DNA from: Flavobacteriales bacterium
GTDB lineage: Bacteria > Bacteroidota > Bacteroidia > Flavobacteriales_D > Sanyastnellaceae
Length of the DNA stretch: 8,499 nucleotides
Direction: 5' to 3'
Assembly: GCA_947460525.1 (NCBI GenBank)
Contig: CANHIV010000022.1
Location: forward strand, 1-8,499
In this document: positions 1-7,276 of the stretch, piece after piece
How the letters are laid out: each line of letters opens with the position of its first letter
Position numbering within the stretch: the first letter of the stretch is position 1
Translations under genes and position numbers: made by a program
The notes under the pieces: model-generated
Seen by the model: only the letters and a program-made list of their open reading frames with translations
What the model was told of the DNA's origin: nothing
Databases searched by the model: none

Positions 1-821
1 ATCATCATCTTCAATGACGCAGATAAAAACGGATGATATCCGCGAATGGCCTGCGTTAGCTGAAACAAGATCTTTCTAATCTCTCGACGTTCTTCTTCCT
101 TGAGTATCTCCAATTCATTGTTCAATGGAATGTTGATGCTGGGTTCGATGAAGGTGATGGATCCGGTTTTGCTGCTTCCGGTGATAATTCCGGGTACACT
201 TTTTTTGTAACTCGATACAACAGCCAGAACTTTTCTGTCATTCTGAAAACCTTCTTCGGTAGCTGCAATGTATCCTTTGGATTGCATGTCGCGCAGTACT
301 TTCTGAAAGTTCTTGGTGATCTGTCTACGCACAACCACCATGGATTCGCGTATGCTTTTTAGTAAAGGTGATGCATCGTCCCGAACTTGCCATTGTGGGT
401 TAAAAACCTTTTGAATGGTAGGTATCAGCTCCGCTTGTGGCGCAATGTCTTTGAAGTGAATGGACAAGAAATTCCAATTGCTTCCGAGAAGGGAATGAAT
501 CTTTATCCAATCGTGGGTAATCTCCGTATTGGTGACGATTTGCTGAAAGTCTGACTCAGATAGAACCGAATCCCTGAGCGAAAGCATTTTTAAAACCCGA
601 TGTATTTCAATGAATTCTCCGCTAGGCAAATGGCCGCCACTCTTGAAAAGCCCATAGAATTCCTCCATTTCGCCCAAAGCAGTTTTCAACTGACCACCAT
701 GCTCAAACGGCATGAGGGTGCTGCATTTCTCGATAGCAGAAGGCTGATAGCATAGGCTTTGCAGCAAAGACAGGATTTCAGGCCATTGCAAATCGGTTTG
801 CGAAGCGGAGTCAAAAAGCAT
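1..821 (-). CDS. mutS2: MutS2-type DNA mismatch-repair-family ATPase, N-terminal part (cut by window edge)
   Basis: The reading frame opens with ATG at 821-819 and stays open to the left edge, giving 273 codons without a stop, so the 3' part lies outside the window. The translation fits the N-terminal core of MutS2. It has a helical start (residues 1-80), the motif VRDDASPLLKSIR (about 147-158), the clamp-type sequence VPGIITGSSKTGSITFIEP (about 209-227), and LNNELEILKEEERREIRKIL (about 233-252), which leads into the lever helices. MutS2 proteins are homodimeric ATPases that bind branched or recombining DNA or stalled ribosomes; they do not act in classical mismatch repair. The Walker A/B ATPase and any C-terminal Smr nuclease domain would be beyond the edge, so activity cannot be judged. 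The gene is divergent from the ftsB-like gene. MutS1 is less likely because there is no mismatch-recognition domain at the N-terminus. Confidence 0.88.
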   Translation of the reverse strand, partial: MLFDSASQTDLQWPEILSLLQSLCYQPSAIEKCSTLMPFEHGGQLKTALGEMEEFYGLFKSGGHLPSGEFIEIHRVLKMLSLRDSVLSESDFQQIVTNTEITHDWIKIHSLLGSNWNFLSIHFKDIAPQAELIPTIQKVFNPQWQVRDDASPLLKSIRESMVVVRRQITKNFQKVLRDMQSKGYIAATEEGFQNDRKVLAVVSSYKKSVPGIITGSSKTGSITFIEPSINIPLNNELEILKEEERREIRKILFQLTQAIRGYHPFLSASLKMM

Positions 822-883
822 GTTTCAAAACTACAATATTCTCACGATAAACTGTTTAAAAGATTCAGTTACAGGGATGAGAA

Positions 884-903
884 GTGCTAGAAAAAAGTAG
901 CAC
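884..903 (+). promoter_or_regulatory. Small hairpin in the ftsB leader
   Basis: GTGCTA (884-889) and TAGCAC (898-903) form a perfect 6-bp inverted repeat around the loop GAAAAAAG. It ends nine bases before the ftsB-like ATG. No T-run follows, so it does not look like a terminator. In RNA it could affect ribosome access to the start codon. A stem this short can arise by chance, so the regulatory role is inference. Confidence 0.3.
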
Positions 904-912
904 ATTCGGAAG

Positions 913-1218
913 ATGAAAAGATGGGGCATTAAATTTCTGCGCAACAAGTTTGTTTTGGCACTTTTGTTGAATTTGATTTACATCTCGTTTATCCACAATA
1001 TCAACCTGTTTTACATCGTTCGTTCCAAGATAGAAACGGAAAGATTGGGAGATGAAATTGAAATGATGAAGGAGAAAAATATTCAGGTCCAACAAGATCT
1101 TGTGGAGATTTCGAACAATAAGAAAACGTTGGAGAAGTATGCGCGAGAAGAGTTTTATATGAAGCGTGACAAAGAAGATGTGTATGTGATCAAATCAAAA
1201 ATGAACCTAGAGAAATGA
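913..1218 (+). CDS. ftsB: Septum formation initiator, FtsB/DivIC family
   Basis: This 101-residue bitopic membrane protein has a short basic cytoplasmic N-terminus (MKRWGIKFLRNK) and one transmembrane helix (about residues 13-36). A periplasmic coiled coil follows (about 37-75, rich in E, K, I and L). The conserved C-terminal segment LEKYAREEFYMKRDKEDVYVI (about 73-93) is typical of Bacteroidota members. Family members form the FtsB-FtsL-FtsQ (DivIC-FtsL-DivIB) complex that activates septal peptidoglycan synthesis at the divisome. Length and topology match complete FtsB-like proteins. The chosen ATG starts directly before the basic segment and the membrane helix. A GGA triplet sits only two bases upstream, too close for a standard Shine-Dalgarno site, which is common in Bacteroidota. 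The stop overlaps the next gene's start (ATGA), suggesting translational coupling to the PorE-like gene. Confidence 0.88.
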   Translation: MKRWGIKFLRNKFVLALLLNLIYISFIHNINLFYIVRSKIETERLGDEIEMMKEKNIQVQQDLVEISNNKKTLEKYAREEFYMKRDKEDVYVIKSKMNLEK

Positions 1219-3218
1219 TGAGAAGAATTATTTGTAGCAATGGATGGGCAGTTATGCTACTGTTTCTAATGTTGGGATGCTCAGTGCATTCATTGGCTCA
1301 GCCCCAGCCAACCTATACCATCACGGATAGAAAGGCCATAAAGAAATACGAGGCCGCAACAGAGGAGTACAGGGCCAGAAATGATGAAGGAGCTTTAGAG
1401 ATATTGTTGGAACTGACCGCGCAACATTCCAATTTTGCAGAAGCGCAGTTCCTTTTGGCACAGGTGTATTTGGACAATGGTCAAATGGAAAAAGCACAGC
1501 CAGCACTGGAAAAGGGAGTGGCTTTGCATCCTGAAATTTTTCCAGAGGCTTGGTTGATATTGGCTGAGGCGTATATGAGTCAAGCCGATTATAAAAAATC
1601 GGAAGCGGCTATTTCGAAGTTCATGCCATATCCCAAACATGATGCGTTGACAGAGAAGAAAGCCAACTTGATTTTGGCGAGTTGTGTTTTTGCACAAAAG
1701 GCCATGAAGTATCCCGTTCCTTTTGAACCGGAGAACATGGGGCCTGGTGTCAATACAGAATTTGATGAATACTATCCTTGCTTAACAGCTGATGAGTCTG
1801 CGTTGTTGTTCACACGGTTGATTCCGGATGATCGATCTTCTGCCGGAAAGCAGGAAGATTTTTTTATCAGCAGAAAAGACAAGGCCAATGTTTTTGCGCC
1901 AGCGCAGCCTATTTTGAGCATCAATACAGCAATGAATGAAGGCGCACCCTCTTTAAGTGCGGATGGAAATACCCTCATTTTTACGGCTTGCGAAACGGCT
2001 GATGGCAATTGGGGCGAAGGAAGAACGGGTGTAGGAAGTTGTGATTTGTTTTTTTCCATGAAAGTGGGCAATGATTGGGAGCCTGGAAAGAACATGGGCA
2101 ATTTGGTCAACTCGGGTGCTTGGGAGTCGCAGCCGTCTTATGCAGCAGATGGAAAAACCATGTATTTTGTAAGAGGAAAAACAACGTACCAAGGCGTGCA
2201 ATCGCAAGATATTTATTTTGCTTACTTGCGTGAATCCGGAGAATGGAGCAAGCCGGAGAAGGTAAGAGGAATGATCAATACGGATTTTCAAGAAGAGAGT
2301 GTCATGATTCATCCTGATGGAAGTACGTTGTATTTTAGTTCCAATGGTCATCCGGGTATGGGCGGCATGGACATCTTCATGAGCCGCCGAGAGGTAGATG
2401 GCAGTTGGGGAAAGCCCATCAATTTGGGATATCCCATCAATACCTCCAAAGATGAGAACTCTTTCCATGTTACTGCAGAAGGACAATATGCGTTGTTTGC
2501 GTCTGAGCGCGCTGGAGGAATGGGAGGATTGGATTTGTATCGTTTCAAATTACCGGAGTTTGCTCGACCAATGCGCGTTTCGTATGTGGAGGGCGTAGTT
2601 TCAGATAAAGTGAGTTACAAAAAACTAGAGGCCAAATTGGAATTGTTGGACATGGAAACCGGCAAGGTGGTGGCCAATACCTATTCCAATGCGGGCAATG
2701 GAGAATTTTTGTTGTGCTTGCCTCCTGGTAAGGATTATGTAATGAATGTTTCAAAGGACGGCTACTTGTTTTATTCAGATCGATTTACATTGACCAACGA
2801 GATTCAAACCCAACCTGTAAGATTGCTTGTGCCTTTGCAAAAGTTGAAAGTGGGAACAAAGATTTCCATTGCCAATACTACCTCCAATGGCATGAAGAAC
2901 GTCTTCTTTGATACCAATAGTGATGTACTTAAAAAGGAGAGTTATTCAGAGCTCAATAAATTGGTAGATCTGTTGGTTAAAAATCCGGAACGAAAAATAG
3001 AGATTGGTGGACATACCGATGACGTAGGTGATGATGCCGCCAATATGTTGTTGTCACAGAAACGCGCCGAATCAGTGAAGTCTTATTTGATCAAAGCAGG
3101 CGTTGCTGAGTCAAGAGTGGTAGCCAAAGGCTATGGTGAAACGCAACCCCAGTTTCCCAATGATGGAGATGCCAATCGATCTAAAAATCGACGAACAGAA
3201 TTTACGATTATTGAATAA
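1215..3218 (+). CDS. Secreted TPR / PD40 beta-propeller / OmpA-like protein, PorE-like
   Basis: This 667-residue envelope protein has a hydrophobic signal (about 10-21), then Cys22 in MLGC, an imperfect lipobox. A signal-peptidase-I site after SLA (27) is the alternative. TPR-like helices span about 43-140. Five PD40/WD40-like blades span about 178-447, each with an N-T/S start and a later 'ADG..L.F' turn; the last two carry GMGGMD and GMGGLD. A carboxypeptidase-regulatory-like beta-sandwich covers about 455-530. A complete OmpA-like peptidoglycan-binding domain covers about 560-667, with GHTDD (Asp602) and Arg617 at the positions known to contact diaminopimelate. This domain order is that of PorE (PG1058), a type IX secretion component that anchors the machine to peptidoglycan. 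Related Bacteroidota paralogues share the plan, so T9SS membership is inference. Translation could start at ATG 1215 or at the adjacent ATG 1218; both overlap or abut the ftsB stop. Confidence 0.85.
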   Translation: MMRRIICSNGWAVMLLFLMLGCSVHSLAQPQPTYTITDRKAIKKYEAATEEYRARNDEGALEILLELTAQHSNFAEAQFLLAQVYLDNGQMEKAQPALEKGVALHPEIFPEAWLILAEAYMSQADYKKSEAAISKFMPYPKHDALTEKKANLILASCVFAQKAMKYPVPFEPENMGPGVNTEFDEYYPCLTADESALLFTRLIPDDRSSAGKQEDFFISRKDKANVFAPAQPILSINTAMNEGAPSLSADGNTLIFTACETADGNWGEGRTGVGSCDLFFSMKVGNDWEPGKNMGNLVNSGAWESQPSYAADGKTMYFVRGKTTYQGVQSQDIYFAYLRESGEWSKPEKVRGMINTDFQEESVMIHPDGSTLYFSSNGHPGMGGMDIFMSRREVDGSWGKPINLGYPINTSKDENSFHVTAEGQYALFASERAGGMGGLDLYRFKLPEFARPMRVSYVEGVVSDKVSYKKLEAKLELLDMETGKVVANTYSNAGNGEFLLCLPPGKDYVMNVSKDGYLFYSDRFTLTNEIQTQPVRLLVPLQKLKVGTKISIANTTSNGMKNVFFDTNSDVLKKESYSELNKLVDLLVKNPERKIEIGGHTDDVGDDAANMLLSQKRAESVKSYLIKAGVAESRVVAKGYGETQPQFPNDGDANRSKNRRTEFTIIE

Positions 3219-3250
3219 ACAAAAAAGACCGCTTAGCGGTCTTTTTTGTT
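3218..3250. terminator. Bidirectional intrinsic terminator between convergent genes
   Basis: The arms AACAAAAAAGACCGC (3218-3232) and GCGGTCTTTTTTGTT (3236-3250) are a perfect 15-bp inverted repeat with loop TTA. Read rightward, a GACCGC stem ends in six T's; read leftward the same is true, so it can terminate both converging transcripts. Its outer bases fall within the stop codons of the PorE-like gene (TAA 3216-3218) and of acs (TAA on the minus strand, 3251-3249). Confidence 0.92.
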
Positions 3251-5159
3251 ACAATCGAGTAGCGATAATTTCATCAACAACAGTAGGGTCGAGCAGGGTA
3301 GTGGTATCACCCAAAGCATTGGTCTCACCTTCCGCTACTTTCCGTAAAATGCGACGCATGATTTTGCCAGAGCGCGTTTTGGGCAATCCCCTCACAAATT
3401 GAATTTTATCTGGTTTGGCAATTTTACCAATGACATCAACCACACTTTCGATGATTTCATCTCTTGTTTGGTCATTTGCATTTTCATCATGTTCTAAAAT
3501 CACATAGGCATAAATCCCTTGGCCTTTGATGTCATGGGGATAGCCCACAACAGCACTTTCAATCACTTTTGTGCAATGATTGATGGCGTCTTCAATCTCT
3601 GCGGTGCCAAATCGGTGCCCACTGACATTGATGACATCATCAACACGACCCAAAAGGCGAAACATCCCATCCTCTTCTCGTCTAGCACCATCGCCCGTAA
3701 AATAGAGGTTGTTGTAGGTAGCAAAATAGTTGATTCTGCAACGCTCATGATCTCCGTAGGTTGTCCTTAAAATGGATGGCCAGGGAAACTTGACGCACAG
3801 ATTGCCTTCAACCCCATTGCCATGAATTTCTTTTCCTTCAGCATCTACTAGCATGAGCTGAATGCCTGGAATCGGGAATCCAGCGTAGGAAGGACGTTGT
3901 GGATGAATACCACCCATTCCTGAGATCATAATACCACCCGTTTCTGTTTGCCAGTACGTATCCACAATTGGACATTTTCCTTTGCCTACATGGGTATGGT
4001 ACCAATGCCACGCTTCTTCATTAATCGGTTCTCCAACGGAACCCAATAATTTCAGTGAGTGAAGGTTGTACGAGAGCACATGATCTACGCCACTGGCCAT
4101 CAATGATCGGATGGCTGTGGGTGCAGTGTAAAAAATATTGACGTTGTGTTTGTCTATTACCTGCCAGAATCTACCCGCATCGGGATAGGTAGGTATGCCT
4201 TCAAACATTACGGTGGTTGCGCCTTGCAAAAGGGGACCATACAAAATATAACTGTGTCCCGTCACCCAACCGATGTCTGCGGTGCACCAAAAAATATCTC
4301 CAGGGTTATATTGAAATACATTGGCAAATGTGTACCCCGCATAGACCATGTAACCTCCGCAGGTGTGCACCACACCTTTGGGTTTCCCTGTGCTTCCGCT
4401 GGTATATAAAATGAACATGTCATCTTCACTGTCCATGGTTGTTGCTTCGCAATGGTCATTGACATGGTTCAAGCGCTCATGGTACCAGTAATCACGATCA
4501 TTTTGCATATGAATGGGCCAATTCAAACGATTGACCACCAAAACTTTTTGTACGCAAGGACAAAGCGCTAGCGCTTCATCTACAACGGATTTAACGGGAA
4601 TCTGTTTGGCTCCGCGATTTAATCCGTCGGAGGTTATTACATACGCGCACTGTGCGTCATTGATTCTATCTGCGACAGCATTTGAACTAAATCCAGCAAA
4701 AACCACTGAATGGATGGCGCCTATTCGAGCGCAAGCCAACGTGGCAAATGCCAATTCCGGAATCATTGGTAGGTAAATGCAAACACGATCTCCTTTTCTG
4801 ATGCCTTGGTCTTTCAGAACGTTGGCCATTTTATTTACTTCAGACAATAGTTGCCTGTAGGTGTATTGCTTTGTTGATTCCTGCGGATCATTGGGTTCCC
4901 ATATCAGTGCAATCTGATCGCCTTGGGTCGGTATGTGTCGATCCAAACAGTTCTCTGTAATGTTGAGTTGACCATTGATGAACCATTTCACGGAAGGACT
5001 CTGGAAATCCCATTCCAAGGTCTTTTCCCAAGGTTTTTTCCAATGATAGGCTTGCGCAATAGAGGACCAAAATCCCTCGGGATCTTCTTGGCTGTATTCG
5101 AATGAACGCTGGTAATCTTCCAACGATTTTATTCTAAACGGAATTTGATTTGCTTTCAT
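3249..5159 (-). CDS. acs: Acetyl-CoA synthetase (AMP-forming acetate-CoA ligase)
   Basis: This 636-residue cytosolic enzyme of the ANL adenylating superfamily converts acetate, ATP and CoA to acetyl-CoA, AMP and pyrophosphate through acetyl-AMP. It has an N-terminal Acs cap (about 15-75) and the phosphate-binding loop YTSGSTGKPKG (252-262). Val299-Thr300 lie in GWVTGHSYILYGPL. The motif TYWQTETGG (401-409) contains Trp403, equivalent to the tryptophan that limits the pocket to acetate. FTGDGARREEDGMF (487-500) and the hinge GRVDDVINVSGHR (504-516) follow. The C-terminal PKTRSGKIMRR (593-603) carries catalytic Lys599, the residue acetylated in family members to switch activity off. Length is close to that of typical Acs proteins, with no frameshift or missing motif. 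It probably shares a transcript with the SRPBCC gene 47 bases upstream and ends at the shared bidirectional terminator. Confidence 0.97.
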   Translation of the reverse strand: MKANQIPFRIKSLEDYQRSFEYSQEDPEGFWSSIAQAYHWKKPWEKTLEWDFQSPSVKWFINGQLNITENCLDRHIPTQGDQIALIWEPNDPQESTKQYTYRQLLSEVNKMANVLKDQGIRKGDRVCIYLPMIPELAFATLACARIGAIHSVVFAGFSSNAVADRINDAQCAYVITSDGLNRGAKQIPVKSVVDEALALCPCVQKVLVVNRLNWPIHMQNDRDYWYHERLNHVNDHCEATTMDSEDDMFILYTSGSTGKPKGVVHTCGGYMVYAGYTFANVFQYNPGDIFWCTADIGWVTGHSYILYGPLLQGATTVMFEGIPTYPDAGRFWQVIDKHNVNIFYTAPTAIRSLMASGVDHVLSYNLHSLKLLGSVGEPINEEAWHWYHTHVGKGKCPIVDTYWQTETGGIMISGMGGIHPQRPSYAGFPIPGIQLMLVDAEGKEIHGNGVEGNLCVKFPWPSILRTTYGDHERCRINYFATYNNLYFTGDGARREEDGMFRLLGRVDDVINVSGHRFGTAEIEDAINHCTKVIESAVVGYPHDIKGQGIYAYVILEHDENANDQTRDEIIESVVDVIGKIAKPDKIQFVRGLPKTRSGKIMRRILRKVAEGETNALGDTTTLLDPTVVDEIIATRL

Positions 5160-5206
5160 AGGCTGATTCTAACGAAACGAATGTAAGGATATCACAAACA
5201 GAAAAA

Positions 5207-5656
5207 TTAGACGTCTCGATTTTGAGACAAAAATGCTGCTGTTACTATTGAGTTGAGTTCTTGAAGAACAAGCGGATATTTTTCTAACATTAGCTTCTCA
5301 TATTCGAGAAATGTATCCACGGCCAATGATACAAGGGTTCCATTATCTGTGACTGAAAGTTCAAAGATTTCAAAACTTTGAAAAGTGTCCTCCCAACTAT
5401 TATTTCCATTGATGACCCAGCCGTTGTGCTCAAAGGTTATTTTTTCAAATGGTATGAGTTCTGCAACTTTACCAAACATACCATCACCACTTGGTGTTAG
5501 CCACCTAATGTCACCACCTTCAAATAGTGCGGGCTCATAATAGTGCCCTTCGCCCATGGGCTTCATCCAAATGCCAAATGTTTTTTTTGACCACATGATT
5601 TCCCAAACCAAATTTTTTGGTGCTTCGATAAATTGGGAAAATAAAAGGCGTTTCAT
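5207..5656 (-). CDS. SRPBCC (START/Bet v1-like, AHSA1-type) domain protein
   Basis: This 149-residue soluble protein has no signal peptide or membrane segment. The start FSQFIEAPKNLVWEIMWSKK (about 6-25) resembles the first strand and helices of AHSA1-type SRPBCC proteins. The central section has the usual alternating strands, with GGDIRWLTP (about 47-55), VAELIPFEKITFEHNGW (about 64-80) and W88-E-D-T for the cavity wall. A long C-terminal helix closes the fold (about 116-144). The family binds hydrophobic ligands or acts as a chaperone-like helper, but nothing here identifies a ligand. It lies upstream of acs on the same strand with a 47-base gap, so co-transcription is plausible without implying a shared pathway. 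It is divergent from the M14 peptidase gene. Family assignment is fairly secure; function is unknown. Confidence 0.8.
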   Translation of the reverse strand: MKRLLFSQFIEAPKNLVWEIMWSKKTFGIWMKPMGEGHYYEPALFEGGDIRWLTPSGDGMFGKVAELIPFEKITFEHNGWVINGNNSWEDTFQSFEIFELSVTDNGTLVSLAVDTFLEYEKLMLEKYPLVLQELNSIVTAAFLSQNRDV

Positions 5657-5716
5657 ATTTTTAAATCTATTGCCGCTAACATTTTTGTGGTGAAAAGAAT
5701 AACAAATGTCATCTTG

Positions 5717-5740
5717 TCAAAGGTACAAATTCAAGGTACA
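5717..5740. repeat. Tandem imperfect repeat in divergent promoter region
   Basis: TCAAAGGTACA (5717-5727) and TCAAGGTACA (5731-5740) are separated by AAT. They are identical apart from one extra A in the first copy, and the period is about 14 bases. The pair lies in the gap between the SRPBCC gene and the M14 gene, overlaps the candidate -7 box for the leftward unit and ends 19 bases before the rightward start at 5760. A direct-repeat operator for a shared regulator is possible, but a recent small duplication or chance is not excluded. Confidence 0.4.
5718..5725 (-). promoter_or_regulatory. Candidate -7 promoter element for the SRPBCC-acs unit
   Basis: On the minus strand this reads TACCTTTG, an exact match to the Bacteroidota -7 consensus TAnnTTTG. 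Transcription would begin near 5711, giving a leader of roughly 55 bases before the SRPBCC ATG. The -33 region is weak: only TTCG (5746-5743) lies at about the right distance. The match and placement are seen directly; promoter activity is inferred. Confidence 0.4.
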
Positions 5741-5759
5741 TTCGAATAACCGAAATCTA

Positions 5760-7274
5760 ATGAGAACTATTATCACCATCTTCATTGTATCTCTTATTTG
5801 CTTTGAGATGCAGGGACAGTCATCCAATCCTCCGATTGTTTCCAAAGATTACAAATCATGGACCACCAGTTCAGAGCTGAACAAATGGCTATTGAAAATG
5901 GTGGAGATATACTCCGTGGAAATGAGATTGTTCAGAGGGAACAAGGAAGTGGACATGCCCGTTGTGGTCATTCCGGCGGTTCAAGATAATCCGATGTCAG
6001 TAATGATTATTGCGGAGCAACATGGTGATGAGCCGTCGGGAATGGAATCTTGCAATTTACTTATTAGTGAATTATTGAATGGCGAACTCCCAACATGGAC
6101 GGATAGCATAGAATGGATCATTGTGCCAATGGTCAATGCAGATGGTCATGACAATAAATCAAGAAAAAAGGAAAATGGAGCAGATTTAAATCGCGATCAT
6201 TTGATTTTATCTCAACCGGAAACCAGGTATGTTCATTACATGTACAATCGATATATGCCGGATGTATTTATTGATATGCATGAGTACCCATTTGAGAGCG
6301 GGACTGCAGAACAGCCTTTAGAGAAAAGAATTCAACAGCAAATTGGATGCGTAACCAACCTAAATTTAATAGACGCAGAATTGGATGCTGTTGCGCATCA
6401 ATTTGTATTGCCTCACGTAGCACAGGCCATGGCCAAAAGCAAAGTTTCATTTTCGGAGTATATCATTGGATCAGGACAAACAGGTCAAAATGTTAGGCAG
6501 AGCACGGTAGATATAGACGATGCTAGACAAGGAATAGGTGCAATGGGGCGAAGTTTTAGTTTTATCATGGAAGGATTGAATGGGAAGAACCGTAACGATA
6601 GTATTTATTATAGGACTCAGGCGCAGTTCAAATGTTTGATTTCGTTGACGGAAGCTTGCTATTTGAAATCAGAAATCATTAAAAAACGTGTGCAAGAAAA
6701 TAGAGACAACGCAATTTTTAATGCACCATCAAAGGTGTCCATACAAATGGATCATTTTGTTCCTAAGGATTCATACAAGGAGCTATCACTAAAAGTACCT
6801 TACCACAATATAAAATCGGATAGAGACACAATATTGGACCTGACGTCGGTGTATTTATCAGATGTTAGGACAATCAAAAGCCTAGAACTTCCAATCGGAT
6901 ATTGGATTTCAAAAAAGGATGACCGTTTGTTGGATTGGATTCAGGCCCATGAAGCAGGGATTTTTCCATTTTCTAATGCCAACAAAAAAATTGAAAAAGA
7001 AGTATCCGACAATTCTTTTTTGGAGTGCATTGTAGCATTGCCAGAGTGGCAAACCATGAAATTGGAAGGGATGAGTGTTCCATCTTGGAAACCGGAGTGG
7101 ATAGAAATGAAAATGCCCAGTACCAAAGATTATATCTTTATTTCAACACAAACCCTGAATGGATTGCGTTGGTCAATGGCTTTGGAGCCCGAGAGTATGT
7201 TTTCATTGGCGCGCTATCCTGAATTTGAATACCTGAGATATCAATATCCGATATTGCGCGTAACTTCGCGCTAA
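5760..7274 (+). CDS. Secreted M14-family zinc carboxypeptidase
   Basis: This 504-residue protein, counted from the ATG at 5760, begins with a clean signal peptide: MRTIITIFIVSLICFEMQGQ, then SSNPP. Metallocarboxypeptidase M14 motifs are present in order: the zinc pair His88 and Glu91 in AEQHGDEPSG, substrate-region NADG (126-129), LNRD (143-146) with the Asn-Arg pair, the third zinc ligand His174 in IDMHEY, and the likely catalytic Glu271 in FSFIMEGLNGK. Such enzymes remove C-terminal amino acids from peptides, or trim peptidoglycan stems in some branches. It should act in the periplasm or outside the cell. The C-terminal part (about 320-504) is a family-associated region ending in LEPES and YPILRV; its role is unknown. 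The frame is open upstream to an ATG at 5706, but that start would place a polar 18-residue extension before the signal and run over the tandem repeat, so 5760 is preferred. The next gene starts two bases after the stop. Confidence 0.86.
   Translation: MRTIITIFIVSLICFEMQGQSSNPPIVSKDYKSWTTSSELNKWLLKMVEIYSVEMRLFRGNKEVDMPVVVIPAVQDNPMSVMIIAEQHGDEPSGMESCNLLISELLNGELPTWTDSIEWIIVPMVNADGHDNKSRKKENGADLNRDHLILSQPETRYVHYMYNRYMPDVFIDMHEYPFESGTAEQPLEKRIQQQIGCVTNLNLIDAELDAVAHQFVLPHVAQAMAKSKVSFSEYIIGSGQTGQNVRQSTVDIDDARQGIGAMGRSFSFIMEGLNGKNRNDSIYYRTQAQFKCLISLTEACYLKSEIIKKRVQENRDNAIFNAPSKVSIQMDHFVPKDSYKELSLKVPYHNIKSDRDTILDLTSVYLSDVRTIKSLELPIGYWISKKDDRLLDWIQAHEAGIFPFSNANKKIEKEVSDNSFLECIVALPEWQTMKLEGMSVPSWKPEWIEMKMPSTKDYIFISTQTLNGLRWSMALEPESMFSLARYPEFEYLRYQYPILRVTSR
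7256..7271 (+). promoter_or_regulatory. GC-rich hairpin at the M14/acyltransferase junction
   Basis: GCGCG (7256-7260) and CGCGC (7267-7271) can pair around the loop TAACTT. The stem touches the M14 stop codon (TAA 7272-7274) and ends five bases before the next ATG. No T-run follows, so it is not a terminator. A role in translational coupling or mRNA stability is inference from position, and the stem is short. Confidence 0.25.
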
Positions 7275-7276
7275 GC

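Noticed and set aside
826..833. TAGTTTTG on the minus strand, a TAnnTTTG match upstream of mutS2
   Set aside because: It is only four bases from the mutS2 ATG and no -33 element is visible at the right distance. It would require a leaderless transcript, so chance is more likely.
1953..2486. Antisense open frame of 177 codons on the minus strand within the PorE-like gene
   Set aside because: It lies wholly inside a gene with clear domains and has no recognisable motif; it is a coding shadow.
2349..2545. Near-repeated GMGGMD / GMGGLD coding segments, considered as a DNA repeat
   Set aside because: They are the normal conserved ends of two PD40 propeller blades, so they are a protein-family feature and not a mobile or structural DNA repeat.
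3133..3402. Rightward open frame crossing the terminator
   Set aside because: It overlaps the 3' ends of two well-supported genes and the terminator hairpin, and has no domain signal.
5202..5228. GTCTC/GAGAC hairpin at the end of the SRPBCC gene followed by a short T-run on the minus strand
   Set aside because: The stem is only 5 bp and the T-run lies about seven bases away, so it is too weak to call a terminator between the SRPBCC gene and acs.
5257..5269. GTTCTTGAAGAAC palindrome within the SRPBCC gene
   Set aside because: It is inside coding sequence with no partner copy nearby; the codons explain it and palindromes of this size occur by chance.
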